Of a DNA stretch of 64,000 bases, positions 7,469-17,185 are shown piece after piece. Origin of the DNA: Acidithiobacillus sp. (lineage in GTDB: Bacteria; Pseudomonadota; Gammaproteobacteria; Acidithiobacillales; Acidithiobacillaceae); contig NZ_JAGDWX010000036.1 in NCBI RefSeq assembly GCF_023256195.1, forward strand, positions 1 to 64,000. The letters run 5' to 3'. The notes beneath the pieces are model-generated. The model was given only the letters and a program-made list of their open reading frames with translations, was not told where the DNA came from and made no database searches. Each line of letters opens with the position of its first letter. Positions within the stretch are counted from its first letter, which is position 1. Made by a program: the position numbers and the translations under genes.

Positions 7469-10400
7469 ATGGACGAAGCCAACGAAGGGTCCCCGGATTC
7501 CACGCCTCCCCCGGGACAGGGTGCAGCCACAGGGCTGAGCCGTTTGCAAGTGCGACTCGCGAAGCTGTGGGTCGCCCTCTTCGGCACGATCTACTGGGTG
7601 GGGCCACAGTGGCTCAAGAGGCTCGGGCGTGGGCTGCGCAGCCGACCGTTCACCGCCATGATCGTGATGCTGCTGCTCGTAGGCACCGGCCTTGGCCTCG
7701 AGCGCGGCTACCGCTGGTACAGTCATCGACCGCAACCCAGCGGGATCGCGCTGGAGCTGCAGGCGCCCGCGGTGGCGGATTACAACAAGACCCCGGTGGC
7801 GATTCATCCCCTCATTCTGAAATTTTCCGACCCTGCAGCCCCCTTGGCCCTGGTAGACAAGCTGGCCGGGGCCGGTCTGGAACTGCGGCCGCACATCGCG
7901 GGTCAATGGCGCTGGGAAGGCGATGACCGACTGCTCTTCACGCCGCAGACGGACTGGCCCGTGGGTCAAAACTTTCGCCTGCGTATCGACCCTAAAAAGG
8001 CGCTGCGTACCGGCGCAGGTCTGCAGAAGACTCGCTACGAGTTCCACACGGCGCCTTTCACCTATGCCATAGAGCGGGCGGAGTTCTATCAGGATCCGGA
8101 AAATCCACTCCAGAAATCGGCCATTTTCACGCTAAAATTCAATTACCCCGTAGCCCCGGAGACCCTGACCAAGGCGGTGAGTCTGCGTGAGCAGTTGCCC
8201 GACCCCGACCTGCAAGGTCTGTTCCGTCCCGGCCGCGCGGTCCGCGCGACCATCACCTACGATCCCCGCGGGCTCCAGGCCTTCGTGCGCTCCGAGCGGT
8301 TGTCGACCTCGGTAGACAGTAGACAGATGCTGCTGACGGTGGCCAAGGGGGTGCGCAGTCAGCGCGGTGGACCGGCCACGACGGAGCCGCAGCAGGGTCG
8401 TGTCACCATCCCTGGACTGTACAGCCTGAGCCTCAGTGAGGTGAAGCTTGCGCTGGTGAACGACGAGCAGGGCATCCCCCATCAGACTTTGTTGGTTGAG
8501 TCCAGCTCGCCAGTGTCGGGCAAGGACCTGCAAAGGCAGATACGGGTTTGGTTGCTACCGGAGACGGACGATTCCGGAGCGCGGCGGGACGACTGGCCAG
8601 TTTCCGCGGTATCCGCCCAGGTTCTGCAACGTGCGAGCCCGGTGGCTTTGGATCTGCAGCCTACGGAGCGGGACGCGGCCACGCTGCAGTCCTTCCGGCT
8701 GCAGGCACCGCCACGGCGCAGCATCTACGTAGAAATCCGAGCGGGCCTGACGGCGGTGGGAGGCTACCAGCTGGGCCGTTCGGCCAGCTGGACCATGCGC
8801 GTTCCGGACTACCCTAAGCTATTGAAGTTCATGGGCTCTGGCTCTTTGTTGACGCTTAATGGCGATCGCCAGGTATCGGTGGTGGCCCGTAATCTTCCGG
8901 GGATCGAGATGCGGATCGGGCGTTTGCAACCGGAGCAGCTGCAGCATCTCGTGGCACTCAACCGTGGCGATTTCCGGAATCCTCGATTGCAGATCGGCAG
9001 CGAGCACCTGGTGGCCCGCTTTCAACAGAAAGTGGTCCTGCCCGCCGGCGATCCCAGTCGTCTTCACTATCGCGGTTTCGATCTGGGTCCCTACCTGGCA
9101 CAGAACAGCCGCGAGCGCGGCGTTTTCCTGCTGCAGCTGGCTCCCTGGAACCCGCAGCAGCCAAAGCGCTGGCAAGGCGATCCCGATGCCTTCGACGACG
9201 ACCGCTACCACAGTGACAGCGCGGACCAGGACAGTCGCCTCATCGTCATCACGGATCTCGGACTGCTTGCCAAGCGCAACGGTGACGGCAGCTGGGAGGT
9301 CTTCGTTCAGTCCTTGAGCCGAGGACGGCCTGTAGCGGGTACCGTGGTCCGAGTCCTGGCGGTGAATGGTCAGATCCTGCAGACAGCGACCACGGATGCG
9401 GAGGGCCATGTCCACTTCCCGACACTGAAGGAGTTCCAGCATGAGCGGCGTCCCGTCGCCTTTACCGCGACCGGCGGCGATGGTCTGGATTTTTCTTTCC
9501 TGCCCATCGATCGCGGTGATCGCGAACTGAACTACTCGCGTTTTGACGTGGGCGGTGCGCCCAATGCGCGCGATGCCGGAGACCTCAGTGCCTTCCTCTT
9601 TTCCGATCGGGGGCTCTATCGCCCCGGCGAGCGCATGCATCTGGGCATCATTCTGCGTACCGCCAACTGGAAAGGTGACCTGAGCGGCTTGCCGCTGGAG
9701 ATCCAGCTCAACGACGCTCGCGGGCGCGTCATCGCTCGAGAGAAGCTGCGCGCCGATAGCGATGGCTTCCTGGACTGGAGTTACCGCAGCGTCGACAGCG
9801 CACCCACCGGTACCTGGACCGCCGAACTCTATCTGGCGAAGGATGAGGGTCGCGAGCGCCTCGGCTCGACGACGGTGCAGGTGAAAGCCTTCGAGCCCGA
9901 TCAGACGCGTTCGCGCCTGGCTTTTCTGCCGGCGGTGACTCGCGGCTGGGTCAAGCCCGCCGGACTCAAGGCCGAGCTGCAGGCCGATACCCTTTATGGT
10001 ACGCCGGCCGCGCAGCGGCGGGTGAGCGCCAGCCTGCAGCTGCGGCCCACGGTACCGGCCTTTGCCGAGTGGGCCGACTATCGCTTCTCGGATCCGAATG
10101 CGGCCAAGGAGGGGTATTCCGAATCCCTCCAGGACATGCAGACGGACGACAGCGGTCGGCTGGTCTTTCCGGTGGATCTGTCCGGCTTTGCCCCCGCTAC
10201 CTATACCCTGAACCTCTACACCCAGGTCTTTGAGCCAGGCAGTGGCCGCAGTGTGGCGGCGCAGGCCAGCACCCTGGTGTCCAGTGCCGATTATCTGGTG
10301 GGCGTGAAAAGTGAGGATGACCTCGATTTCATACCCCGCGATGCATCGCGCAAGGTCCGCATCGTCGCCGTGAATCCCACACTGCAGGCGGTGGCCGTCG

Positions 10401-13400
10401 ATGGCCTGCGGGCAAAGATCGTCGAATCCCGCTACGTTTCCGTACTCACCAAACAGGATTCCGGGGTATACAAGTACGAGTCCCGGCGCAAGGAGACGGA
10501 GCTGAGTAGCACAGCGCTTAGGCTTGGGGCGGGGCCACTGGAATATGCGCTGCCGACCCAGAGACCGGGAAACTTTGCCCTGATCCTGGTGGATCGCGAT
10601 GGACGTCGCCTCAATCGCATCGACTACACGGTGGCGGGCAATGCCGATCTCAGCCGATCCCTGGAGCGCAATGCCGAACTGGAGCTGCGACTGGATCGCA
10701 AGGACTACGCGCCGGGCGATACCATCACCGTGGCCGTCCGGGCCCCCTACGCCGGCAATGGACTGATCACCATCGAGCGCGACAAGGTCTACTCCTGGGC
10801 CTGGTTCCATGCCGATTCCTCGGCCTCGGTGCAGCACATTCGGGTACCGCAGGGGCTGGAGGGCAATGCCTACGTCAACGTCCAGTTCGTCCGGGATCCC
10901 TCGGCTGCGGATATTTTCACCAGTCCTCTGAGCTATGGCGTCGTGCCGTTTTCGGTGGATCGTTCCGCACGTACTCAAGCCCTGCAGATCGAGGCGCCGC
11001 AGCACATCAAGCCGGGGCAGACCCTGGATCTCACGGTGAAGACCGCTGGCAAGTCCCGAGTGGCGGTGTTTGCCGTGGATGCGGGTATCCTCCAGGTAGC
11101 CCACTATCGTCTGCAGAACCCCCTGGATTACTTCCTGCGCAAGCGTATGCTGGAGGTTCAGTCGGCGCAGATCCTGGATCTCATCCTCCCGAGTTTCCGC
11201 CAGTTCCTGGATGCCAGCCACGTCGGAGGTGACGAGGATGCCAGTCGCCGCCAGCTCCTGAATCCTTTCAAGTCCAAGCACGAGGCCCCCGTGGCCTGGT
11301 GGTCGGGGATCGTTTCCGTCGATGGCAGCCGCCAGTTCCACTATACCGTGCCGGAGTCCTTCAACGGCGAGCTGAAACTCATGGCTGTGGCCGTGACGCC
11401 GGAGCGCATGGGGATCGCGGAAGGGAAAACCACCGTCCGCGGGGACTTTGTGCTGAGCCCCAACGTCCCCTCTGCCGTGGCACCGGGTGACCGCTTCGAT
11501 GCCAGTGTACAGGTCGTGAACAATCTTCCGGCCGGTACCCCGGGTGGGGGCAGTCTGCGGGTGGAGCTGCAGGTCGAGCCGGGGCTGGCCTTGGATGGTC
11601 CGAAGCTGCAGGAGCTGCGGCTTGCACCGGGCCAATCCGGGCTCGCGCATTTTCCGGTAAGGGCCTTGACGCGACTGGGACCGAGCGTGCTGCGTTATCG
11701 GGTTTCGGCGGGCGATCACGCGGCGCTGCGACGGATGTCGGTGTCGGTCCGGCCGGCAACCCCGCGGGTCACAGAGCTCGCCTCCGGTCGGCTCAAAGCG
11801 GGCCAGACCCTGACCATCGCCCCTTTGCAGGACTTCTTTCCGGAGCGCTCCCAGCGTCTTGCGGCTCTGTCCTATTCTCCCCTGGTTCTGGCCGGAGCTT
11901 TGACCACCTATCTACAGAACTATGCCCACTATTGCACGGAGCAGCTCATCTCCATCGCGACCCCGGCCCTCATCTCGGTACAGCGGCCCGAGTTTGCCGA
12001 GAGTCCGGATGCGGCGAAACGCGCGCCGCAGCAGCTGGCCCGCATGCTCGACACCCTGAGCAATCGGCAGAACGGCGAGGGTGGTTTTGGGGTGTGGACG
12101 GCTACCCCGGTGGCCGATCCCTTCGTTTCGGCCTATGCCGTGGATTTCCTGCTCCAGGCCCGGCAGGGTGGCCTCACCATTCCCGGAGGGATGCTGGATC
12201 GGGGCTTGGCCTATCTGAGGCACATGGCTGCCGACGACGGTCTGGGGTCCTTGCCGGAGCTGCGGGCGCGCGCCTATGCCATCTACGTCTTGACGGCATC
12301 GGGTCAGGTCACCAGCAATCTCATCGCCGGGGTTCAGCAGCGGCTCCAGAAAGGCTATCCGGCTGTCTGGAAACAGGATCTGGCCGCCGTCTATCTGGCC
12401 GCCTCCTATCAAATGCTGAAGCAGCAGGATGCCGCGAAGGAGCTCATCCGCGGCCCCTGGCAGCGCTTCCTGAAAGATCCTGACGAGGATTGGCACTATG
12501 GCTACTATGACGATCCCCTCATTCGCCGCGCTCAGACCTTGGCGCTGGTGGAGCGACATTTCCCCAGGCTCGCAGCGGATCTCAGCACGGAGCGTCTGGA
12601 CGGGATGCTCAGGCTGGTGAGCGAGGATCGCTACAACTCTCTGTCTTCTGCTCTGACCCTCCTGGCGCTGGCCAATCTACCCCAAGGTGCACTGCCGCCC
12701 GACGGCCTCTCCATGGCGCAGAGCTCCCGCGCTGGCAAGGATGACGGCTTCAGCACTTTCGGCGCGGTACGCGGAGCGCTGTTGCAAGGCATGCTGGATC
12801 CCGCCAGCCGCGCCTTGCGCCTCTCCCGGTCCAAGGGCGGCGACCCGCAACGCCCCGCCTGGTACAGCCTCAGTCAGACCGGCTATCTGCGCGAAATGCC
12901 CACCAAGGCAGTTCAGGACGGCATAGAGATCCTCCGTGAATACCGGGACAGTCGAGGCAAGCGGGTGCACAGCCTGGAACTGGGGCAGGAGATAACGGTC
13001 CGCATCCGTCTGCGTAGTCTCAAGAATCCTGTAGACGATGTGGCTATCGTCGACGTCCTCCCGGGCGGCTTCGAGGTGGTGAGCGCGTCCAGGGAGGCGG
13101 CTCCAGTCCAAGCCCAATTGCAGACGAGCGAGGAGGAAGACGCCGATGCGGCCGATACCGGCGATGCGCAGAGGGATGCGGATGTCCCGGATGCGGACCC
13201 ATTGGCGCAACCCGGGACGACCCTGTCGCCAGCGTTCGTCGAAGTTCGCGAGGACCGCGTGCTGCTTTACGCCCGTGCCGAGGAGAAGGCCCAGGAGTAC
13301 GTCTATCGCATCCGACCGACCAGCGTGGGGAGCTTTACAACGGCACCTATCTACGCGGAGAGTCTGTACGATCGTCGCAAGCGGGCCTATGCGCCGGCCG

Positions 13401-13471
13401 AGGGCGTACTGAAGGTCACGGAAGCGCCCGCGCCGAAGAGCTCGAAGACGGCGGCGCAGGCGAAGCCCTGA
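7469..13471 (+). CDS. alpha-2-macroglobulin family protein (bacterial, membrane-anchored)
   Basis: A 2000-aa bacterial alpha-2-macroglobulin. A cytoplasmic N-terminus and one membrane segment (about residues 61-77) anchor it in the inner membrane, where E. coli YfhM is instead a lipoprotein. Macroglobulin-type beta domains follow, then a region with FLFSDRGLYRPGE typical of the family, and the thioester motif CTEQ with Cys1489, inside the alpha-toroid part (about 1450-1780). An acidic patch lies near residue 1890. The protein is thought to trap foreign proteases in the periplasm and protect the envelope, acting with PBP1C, encoded 24 bases downstream. AGGGGAGG precedes the ATG. Confidence 0.93.
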   Translation: MDEANEGSPDSTPPPGQGAATGLSRLQVRLAKLWVALFGTIYWVGPQWLKRLGRGLRSRPFTAMIVMLLLVGTGLGLERGYRWYSHRPQPSGIALELQAPAVADYNKTPVAIHPLILKFSDPAAPLALVDKLAGAGLELRPHIAGQWRWEGDDRLLFTPQTDWPVGQNFRLRIDPKKALRTGAGLQKTRYEFHTAPFTYAIERAEFYQDPENPLQKSAIFTLKFNYPVAPETLTKAVSLREQLPDPDLQGLFRPGRAVRATITYDPRGLQAFVRSERLSTSVDSRQMLLTVAKGVRSQRGGPATTEPQQGRVTIPGLYSLSLSEVKLALVNDEQGIPHQTLLVESSSPVSGKDLQRQIRVWLLPETDDSGARRDDWPVSAVSAQVLQRASPVALDLQPTERDAATLQSFRLQAPPRRSIYVEIRAGLTAVGGYQLGRSASWTMRVPDYPKLLKFMGSGSLLTLNGDRQVSVVARNLPGIEMRIGRLQPEQLQHLVALNRGDFRNPRLQIGSEHLVARFQQKVVLPAGDPSRLHYRGFDLGPYLAQNSRERGVFLLQLAPWNPQQPKRWQGDPDAFDDDRYHSDSADQDSRLIVITDLGLLAKRNGDGSWEVFVQSLSRGRPVAGTVVRVLAVNGQILQTATTDAEGHVHFPTLKEFQHERRPVAFTATGGDGLDFSFLPIDRGDRELNYSRFDVGGAPNARDAGDLSAFLFSDRGLYRPGERMHLGIILRTANWKGDLSGLPLEIQLNDARGRVIAREKLRADSDGFLDWSYRSVDSAPTGTWTAELYLAKDEGRERLGSTTVQVKAFEPDQTRSRLAFLPAVTRGWVKPAGLKAELQADTLYGTPAAQRRVSASLQLRPTVPAFAEWADYRFSDPNAAKEGYSESLQDMQTDDSGRLVFPVDLSGFAPATYTLNLYTQVFEPGSGRSVAAQASTLVSSADYLVGVKSEDDLDFIPRDASRKVRIVAVNPTLQAVAVDGLRAKIVESRYVSVLTKQDSGVYKYESRRKETELSSTALRLGAGPLEYALPTQRPGNFALILVDRDGRRLNRIDYTVAGNADLSRSLERNAELELRLDRKDYAPGDTITVAVRAPYAGNGLITIERDKVYSWAWFHADSSASVQHIRVPQGLEGNAYVNVQFVRDPSAADIFTSPLSYGVVPFSVDRSARTQALQIEAPQHIKPGQTLDLTVKTAGKSRVAVFAVDAGILQVAHYRLQNPLDYFLRKRMLEVQSAQILDLILPSFRQFLDASHVGGDEDASRRQLLNPFKSKHEAPVAWWSGIVSVDGSRQFHYTVPESFNGELKLMAVAVTPERMGIAEGKTTVRGDFVLSPNVPSAVAPGDRFDASVQVVNNLPAGTPGGGSLRVELQVEPGLALDGPKLQELRLAPGQSGLAHFPVRALTRLGPSVLRYRVSAGDHAALRRMSVSVRPATPRVTELASGRLKAGQTLTIAPLQDFFPERSQRLAALSYSPLVLAGALTTYLQNYAHYCTEQLISIATPALISVQRPEFAESPDAAKRAPQQLARMLDTLSNRQNGEGGFGVWTATPVADPFVSAYAVDFLLQARQGGLTIPGGMLDRGLAYLRHMAADDGLGSLPELRARAYAIYVLTASGQVTSNLIAGVQQRLQKGYPAVWKQDLAAVYLAASYQMLKQQDAAKELIRGPWQRFLKDPDEDWHYGYYDDPLIRRAQTLALVERHFPRLAADLSTERLDGMLRLVSEDRYNSLSSALTLLALANLPQGALPPDGLSMAQSSRAGKDDGFSTFGAVRGALLQGMLDPASRALRLSRSKGGDPQRPAWYSLSQTGYLREMPTKAVQDGIEILREYRDSRGKRVHSLELGQEITVRIRLRSLKNPVDDVAIVDVLPGGFEVVSASREAAPVQAQLQTSEEEDADAADTGDAQRDADVPDADPLAQPGTTLSPAFVEVREDRVLLYARAEEKAQEYVYRIRPTSVGSFTTAPIYAESLYDRRKRAYAPAEGVLKVTEAPAPKSSKTAAQAKP

Positions 13472-13495
13472 GGCCAGCGTTGATCGGTTGGCAAG

Positions 13496-15913
13496 ATGCC
13501 AAGACGCGTGGCTGAGGCGGAGGGGCGCGCAAGGGCTGGCCACCGCTGGCATCGTCCGGCCGTCGTGCTGCTGGTCGCGTTGCTTGTGGGGGCCTGGTAC
13601 CTCGAGCGCCACGACCCCCTGCGGGGCAGCCCGACCCTGGAGAACTGGCGGGCGCAATCCACGCTGGTGACGGATCGTCACGGTCAGTGGCTGCGCCTCA
13701 CCTTGGCCCAGGACGAACAGTACCGGCTCTGGACCCCGCTGGCAGGCATCGACCCACGTCTGCGCGAAGCCATGCTCCTGAAGGAAGATCGCTATTTCTA
13801 TTGGGAGCCTGGCTTCAACCCCTGGAGTCTGCTGCGCGGTGCTTACCGCAGCTATCTGCGCCATCAGCATCCCCAAGGCGGCTCTACCATCACCATGCAA
13901 TTGGCCCGCCTCTTGTGGAATCTGGATACGCGCCATCCCCTCGGAAAGCTGCGACAGATTCTTTATGCGCTGGACCTCGAGTTCCATTATTCCAAGGCGC
14001 AGATCCTGGAGGCGTACCTCAACTATGCACCTTTCGGTCGGAACATTCAGGGCGTCGGCGCGGCGAGCCGAATCTATTTCGGTCATTCCGCCGCCGCCCT
14101 CAGCCTACCGGAAGTGCTGACACTGGCCGTTTTGCCGCAGGATCCCGGGCAACGTGGCCGTATCCAGGAGGGAGGCAATAGGGCTCTGGCGGTGGCACGT
14201 CAGCGGCTCTACGCACAGTGGCGCATCCATCATCGGGTGACACTCGCCGAGGACGCAGCGCTGCGCCTTCCCTTGGATCTGTCCGGCGTGCCGCAGCTGC
14301 CCTTCCGTGCTCCCTGGTTTGTGGAGCAGGTGCTTTTGGAACAGCAGACCCGTACGCTGCTGAAGCAGGAGCAGATGCCGGCGGAGCTGCGCACCAGTCT
14401 CGACCTCGGCATGCAGCGGATCGTGGCCGGGCAGTTGCGCAGCTTTGTTCGGGAGCAGCGTCTGAAAGGCATCCGCAACGCCGCTGCCCTGCTGGTGGAC
14501 ACTCGGGACATGGGCGTGCGTGCGCTGGTGGGCTCGGCCGATTATTTCGACAGCGAGATTTCCGGTCAGGTGAACGGCACCCTGGCAAAACGATCCCCCG
14601 GCTCCACCCTGAAGCCCTTCATTTACGCGCTGGCCTTCGATCAGGGTTTGGTGACCCCGGCCACGGTACTGCGCGATGTGCCCAGTGCCTTTGGTCCCTA
14701 CACGCCGGAGAATTTCGACAGCCGCTTCGAGGGGCCCATCACGGTCACCGAGGCCCTCATCCGCAGCCGCAATATCCCCGCCGTAGATGTCGCAGCCCAT
14801 CTGCATCACCCGAGTTTCTACGACTTTCTGCGCATGGCCCATATCGCGGGGCTGGCGCCGGAATCCCACTATGGCCTGGCACTGGTGCTGGGCGGGGGCG
14901 AGATCAGCATGCAGGAGCTGGCCAGCCTCTATGCCCTGTTGAACCATGGGGGAGTGTGGCGGCCTCTGTCTTTGCTCGCGAGCAGTACCCCGGCAGCGAC
15001 GCAGGGGGCAACGCGTTTGCTCAGTCCGGAGGCCAGCTACCTGACCTTGGATATACTGCGCCAGAATCCAGCGCCCCTGGTGGCCCGGACGGGGCAGCCA
15101 CAGGATCTGCCCGTCGCCTGGAAAACGGGAACCTCGTCCGGTTTTCGCGATGCCTGGAGCGTGGCGGTGTTCGGTCCGTACGTGCTGGTGGTCTGGGTCG
15201 GCAATTTCGACGGTACTGCCAATCCAGCGCTGATCGGTGCCGAGGTGGCGGCACCTCTGCTGTTTCGCACTCTGGACGCTCTGCGAGCCAATGGCATAGC
15301 GATGGAGGGAGTTCGTAGCCTGCCGCCACCGCGCTTACGCCGCGTGGAGGTCTGTCTCTCCAGTGGCGCTCTGCCGACAGTCTGGTGTCCGCGCAAGGGC
15401 TGGAGCTGGTTCATTCCCGGCGTGTCGCCCATTGCCGTGGACACGGTGTATCGGCCGGTGTGGATCGATCGGCTGAGCGGTCGGGCGGTCTGTCCGCCCT
15501 ACGACCCGGCGCGCCACGAACGGCGCGTCTATGCCTTTTGGCCCAGCGAGCTGCGCCAGGTTTTTGCCAACGCCGGCATTCCCCGTGCGCGACCGCCCAC
15601 GCCATCGGCTTGCGGCAATGCGGCCGAGACTTCGGTAGAGGGTTCCGCGCCTCGGATCCGCAGTCCCCTGCGCGGCTTGACCTATCTGGTCGCTGCCAGC
15701 GGCAATACCTGGGCGCCCTTGCACTTGAGCGCCGATGCCGACGGCGATGTGGCCCGCCTATACTGGTTTGCCGACAAAACCTATCTGGGTCAGACCGTGA
15801 GCGGACAGAGCCTGGATTGGCGCCCCGGGCGACCGGGCGTCTATCGCCTGCGGGTCGTGGACGATCACGGTCGAGCCGACCTGCGTACCGTGCGCGTGGC
15901 CCTTCGGCCTTGA
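13496..15913 (+). CDS. pbpC: penicillin-binding protein 1C
   Basis: A bifunctional peptidoglycan glycosyltransferase/transpeptidase, 805 aa. After a membrane anchor (about residues 18-35) comes the GT51 domain, with EDRYFYWEPG and GGSTITMQLAR. A transpeptidase domain follows with the active serine S370 in SxxK (S370-K373), SRN and KTGTS. The C-terminal part (about 690-805) resembles the BiPBP_C domain specific to PBP1C. In the first GT51 motif the position usually held by His (EDxxFxxHxG) is Glu here. Pairing with the macroglobulin gene is the classical arrangement for periplasmic defence and wall repair. Confidence 0.93.
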   Translation: MPRRVAEAEGRARAGHRWHRPAVVLLVALLVGAWYLERHDPLRGSPTLENWRAQSTLVTDRHGQWLRLTLAQDEQYRLWTPLAGIDPRLREAMLLKEDRYFYWEPGFNPWSLLRGAYRSYLRHQHPQGGSTITMQLARLLWNLDTRHPLGKLRQILYALDLEFHYSKAQILEAYLNYAPFGRNIQGVGAASRIYFGHSAAALSLPEVLTLAVLPQDPGQRGRIQEGGNRALAVARQRLYAQWRIHHRVTLAEDAALRLPLDLSGVPQLPFRAPWFVEQVLLEQQTRTLLKQEQMPAELRTSLDLGMQRIVAGQLRSFVREQRLKGIRNAAALLVDTRDMGVRALVGSADYFDSEISGQVNGTLAKRSPGSTLKPFIYALAFDQGLVTPATVLRDVPSAFGPYTPENFDSRFEGPITVTEALIRSRNIPAVDVAAHLHHPSFYDFLRMAHIAGLAPESHYGLALVLGGGEISMQELASLYALLNHGGVWRPLSLLASSTPAATQGATRLLSPEASYLTLDILRQNPAPLVARTGQPQDLPVAWKTGTSSGFRDAWSVAVFGPYVLVVWVGNFDGTANPALIGAEVAAPLLFRTLDALRANGIAMEGVRSLPPPRLRRVEVCLSSGALPTVWCPRKGWSWFIPGVSPIAVDTVYRPVWIDRLSGRAVCPPYDPARHERRVYAFWPSELRQVFANAGIPRARPPTPSACGNAAETSVEGSAPRIRSPLRGLTYLVAASGNTWAPLHLSADADGDVARLYWFADKTYLGQTVSGQSLDWRPGRPGVYRLRVVDDHGRADLRTVRVALRP

Positions 15914-16003
15914 GTCTATATCGCCCATCTCATGGCGGCCCGCCTCGCTTACTCTGGCGGTCTACGGCGGCTTCCATCCGGACCAGGACCCGGGCGACCT
16001 GGA

Positions 16004-17185
16004 CTAGGCCAGGCTAGCGATGCGCTGAGTGTGTCGGGCTATGGTGAGGTCCTCGTTGGTGGGGATCACCAGTACCTCTATGGGACTGTCTTCCCGGGAG
16101 ATGCAGCGGCGTGCGTCGGTATTGGCTACGGGATCGAGACGGATGCCAAGGCCTTCCAGAGGCCGGCAGATGGACCAGCGCAACGGGGCGGCATGCTCGC
16201 CGATGCCGCCGGTGAAGACCAGGCGATCGAGTCCGCCGAGGACGGCCATGTAGGCGCCGATGGTCTTGCGCACGCTGTAGGCGAAGATGTCCAAGGCTTG
16301 AGCCACATGCGGCTCCTTGTCCCGCTGTGCCAGCAGGGTCTGGACGTCACCGCTCACGCCGGAGATGGCCAGCATCCCCGCCAGGCGGTTCAGGAGCCGC
16401 TCCAGCTGCGGGCCGTTGTAGCCCTTCTCCTCAATGAGGTAGAGCAGGACACCGGGATCCAGATCGCCGCTGCGGGTGCCCATGACCACACCGCCAGTAG
16501 GGGTCAGGCCCATGCTGGTGTCGAGACAGCGACCGTCGGCGATGGCGGCCAGACTCGCGCCGTTGCCCAGGTGGGCAACGATGCTGCGGCCGCGCCCCGC
16601 ATCGGGTAACTGCGACACGATGTACTCATACGAGAGGCCGTGGAAACCATACTTGCGCACCCCTTCGTGCCAGAGATTGCGGGGCAGAGGAAAACGCGCG
16701 GCGACCTCGGGGATATCGCGATGGAAGGCGGTATCGAAACAGGCGACCTGGGGGATCTCCGGCCAGGAGGCGGCGACGGCTTCGATGGCGGCAATCTCGG
16801 CGGGGAGGTGGAGGGGGGCGAAGGCCAGAGCATTGCGTAGATCCTGGAGGACGTCGGTATCGATCCGAGTGTGCTCCAGCCGCCGCGGCCCGCCACTGAC
16901 CACCCGGTGGCCGACCGCCGCCGGACGCGGACAGGACAGGGTGTCCAAGCTGCGGAAGAGGGCGGCCAGGGCCGTGCCGGGGTCGGCAAAGTGGCCGCGT
17001 TCTTCGTGCCGGTCCGTGTTTGCGGTCTGGATCCAGAGCCGACCCACACTCTGGCCGATGCGTTCTACCGCGCCCTCGGCCAGGCACTGGCCTTGATCGA
17101 CGACGGGCAGGGCATAAACGGCAAACTTCAGCGAAGATGAGCCGCTGTTGATGCAGAGCAGCGTAGACGTTAGTCCTCCAGCCAC
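16004..17185 (-). CDS. ackA: acetate kinase
   Basis: Interconverts acetate + ATP and acetyl phosphate + ADP. The protein of about 393 aa carries the acetate/butyrate kinase signature near the N-terminus (CINSGSSSLKF), FDTAFHRDIP, GFHGLSYEYI, HLGNGASLAAI and FTGGIGEH. The start is taken as GTG at 17185, which has GGAG 8 bases upstream and overlaps the E2 gene end by 16 bases; the next in-frame ATG (17263) lies well inside E2. It is the last gene of the pyruvate dehydrogenase operon. No phosphotransacetylase gene is visible in the window. Confidence 0.93.
   Translation of the reverse strand: MAGGLTSTLLCINSGSSSLKFAVYALPVVDQGQCLAEGAVERIGQSVGRLWIQTANTDRHEERGHFADPGTALAALFRSLDTLSCPRPAAVGHRVVSGGPRRLEHTRIDTDVLQDLRNALAFAPLHLPAEIAAIEAVAASWPEIPQVACFDTAFHRDIPEVAARFPLPRNLWHEGVRKYGFHGLSYEYIVSQLPDAGRGRSIVAHLGNGASLAAIADGRCLDTSMGLTPTGGVVMGTRSGDLDPGVLLYLIEEKGYNGPQLERLLNRLAGMLAISGVSGDVQTLLAQRDKEPHVAQALDIFAYSVRKTIGAYMAVLGGLDRLVFTGGIGEHAAPLRWSICRPLEGLGIRLDPVANTDARRCISREDSPIEVLVIPTNEDLTIARHTQRIASLA

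Noticed and set aside
8819-11719. 966-codon open frame antisense to the macroglobulin gene
   Set aside because: It is a by-product of high GC content: the sense frame has full family motifs and the antisense protein is low-complexity (Gly/Arg/His/Gln rich) with no domain.
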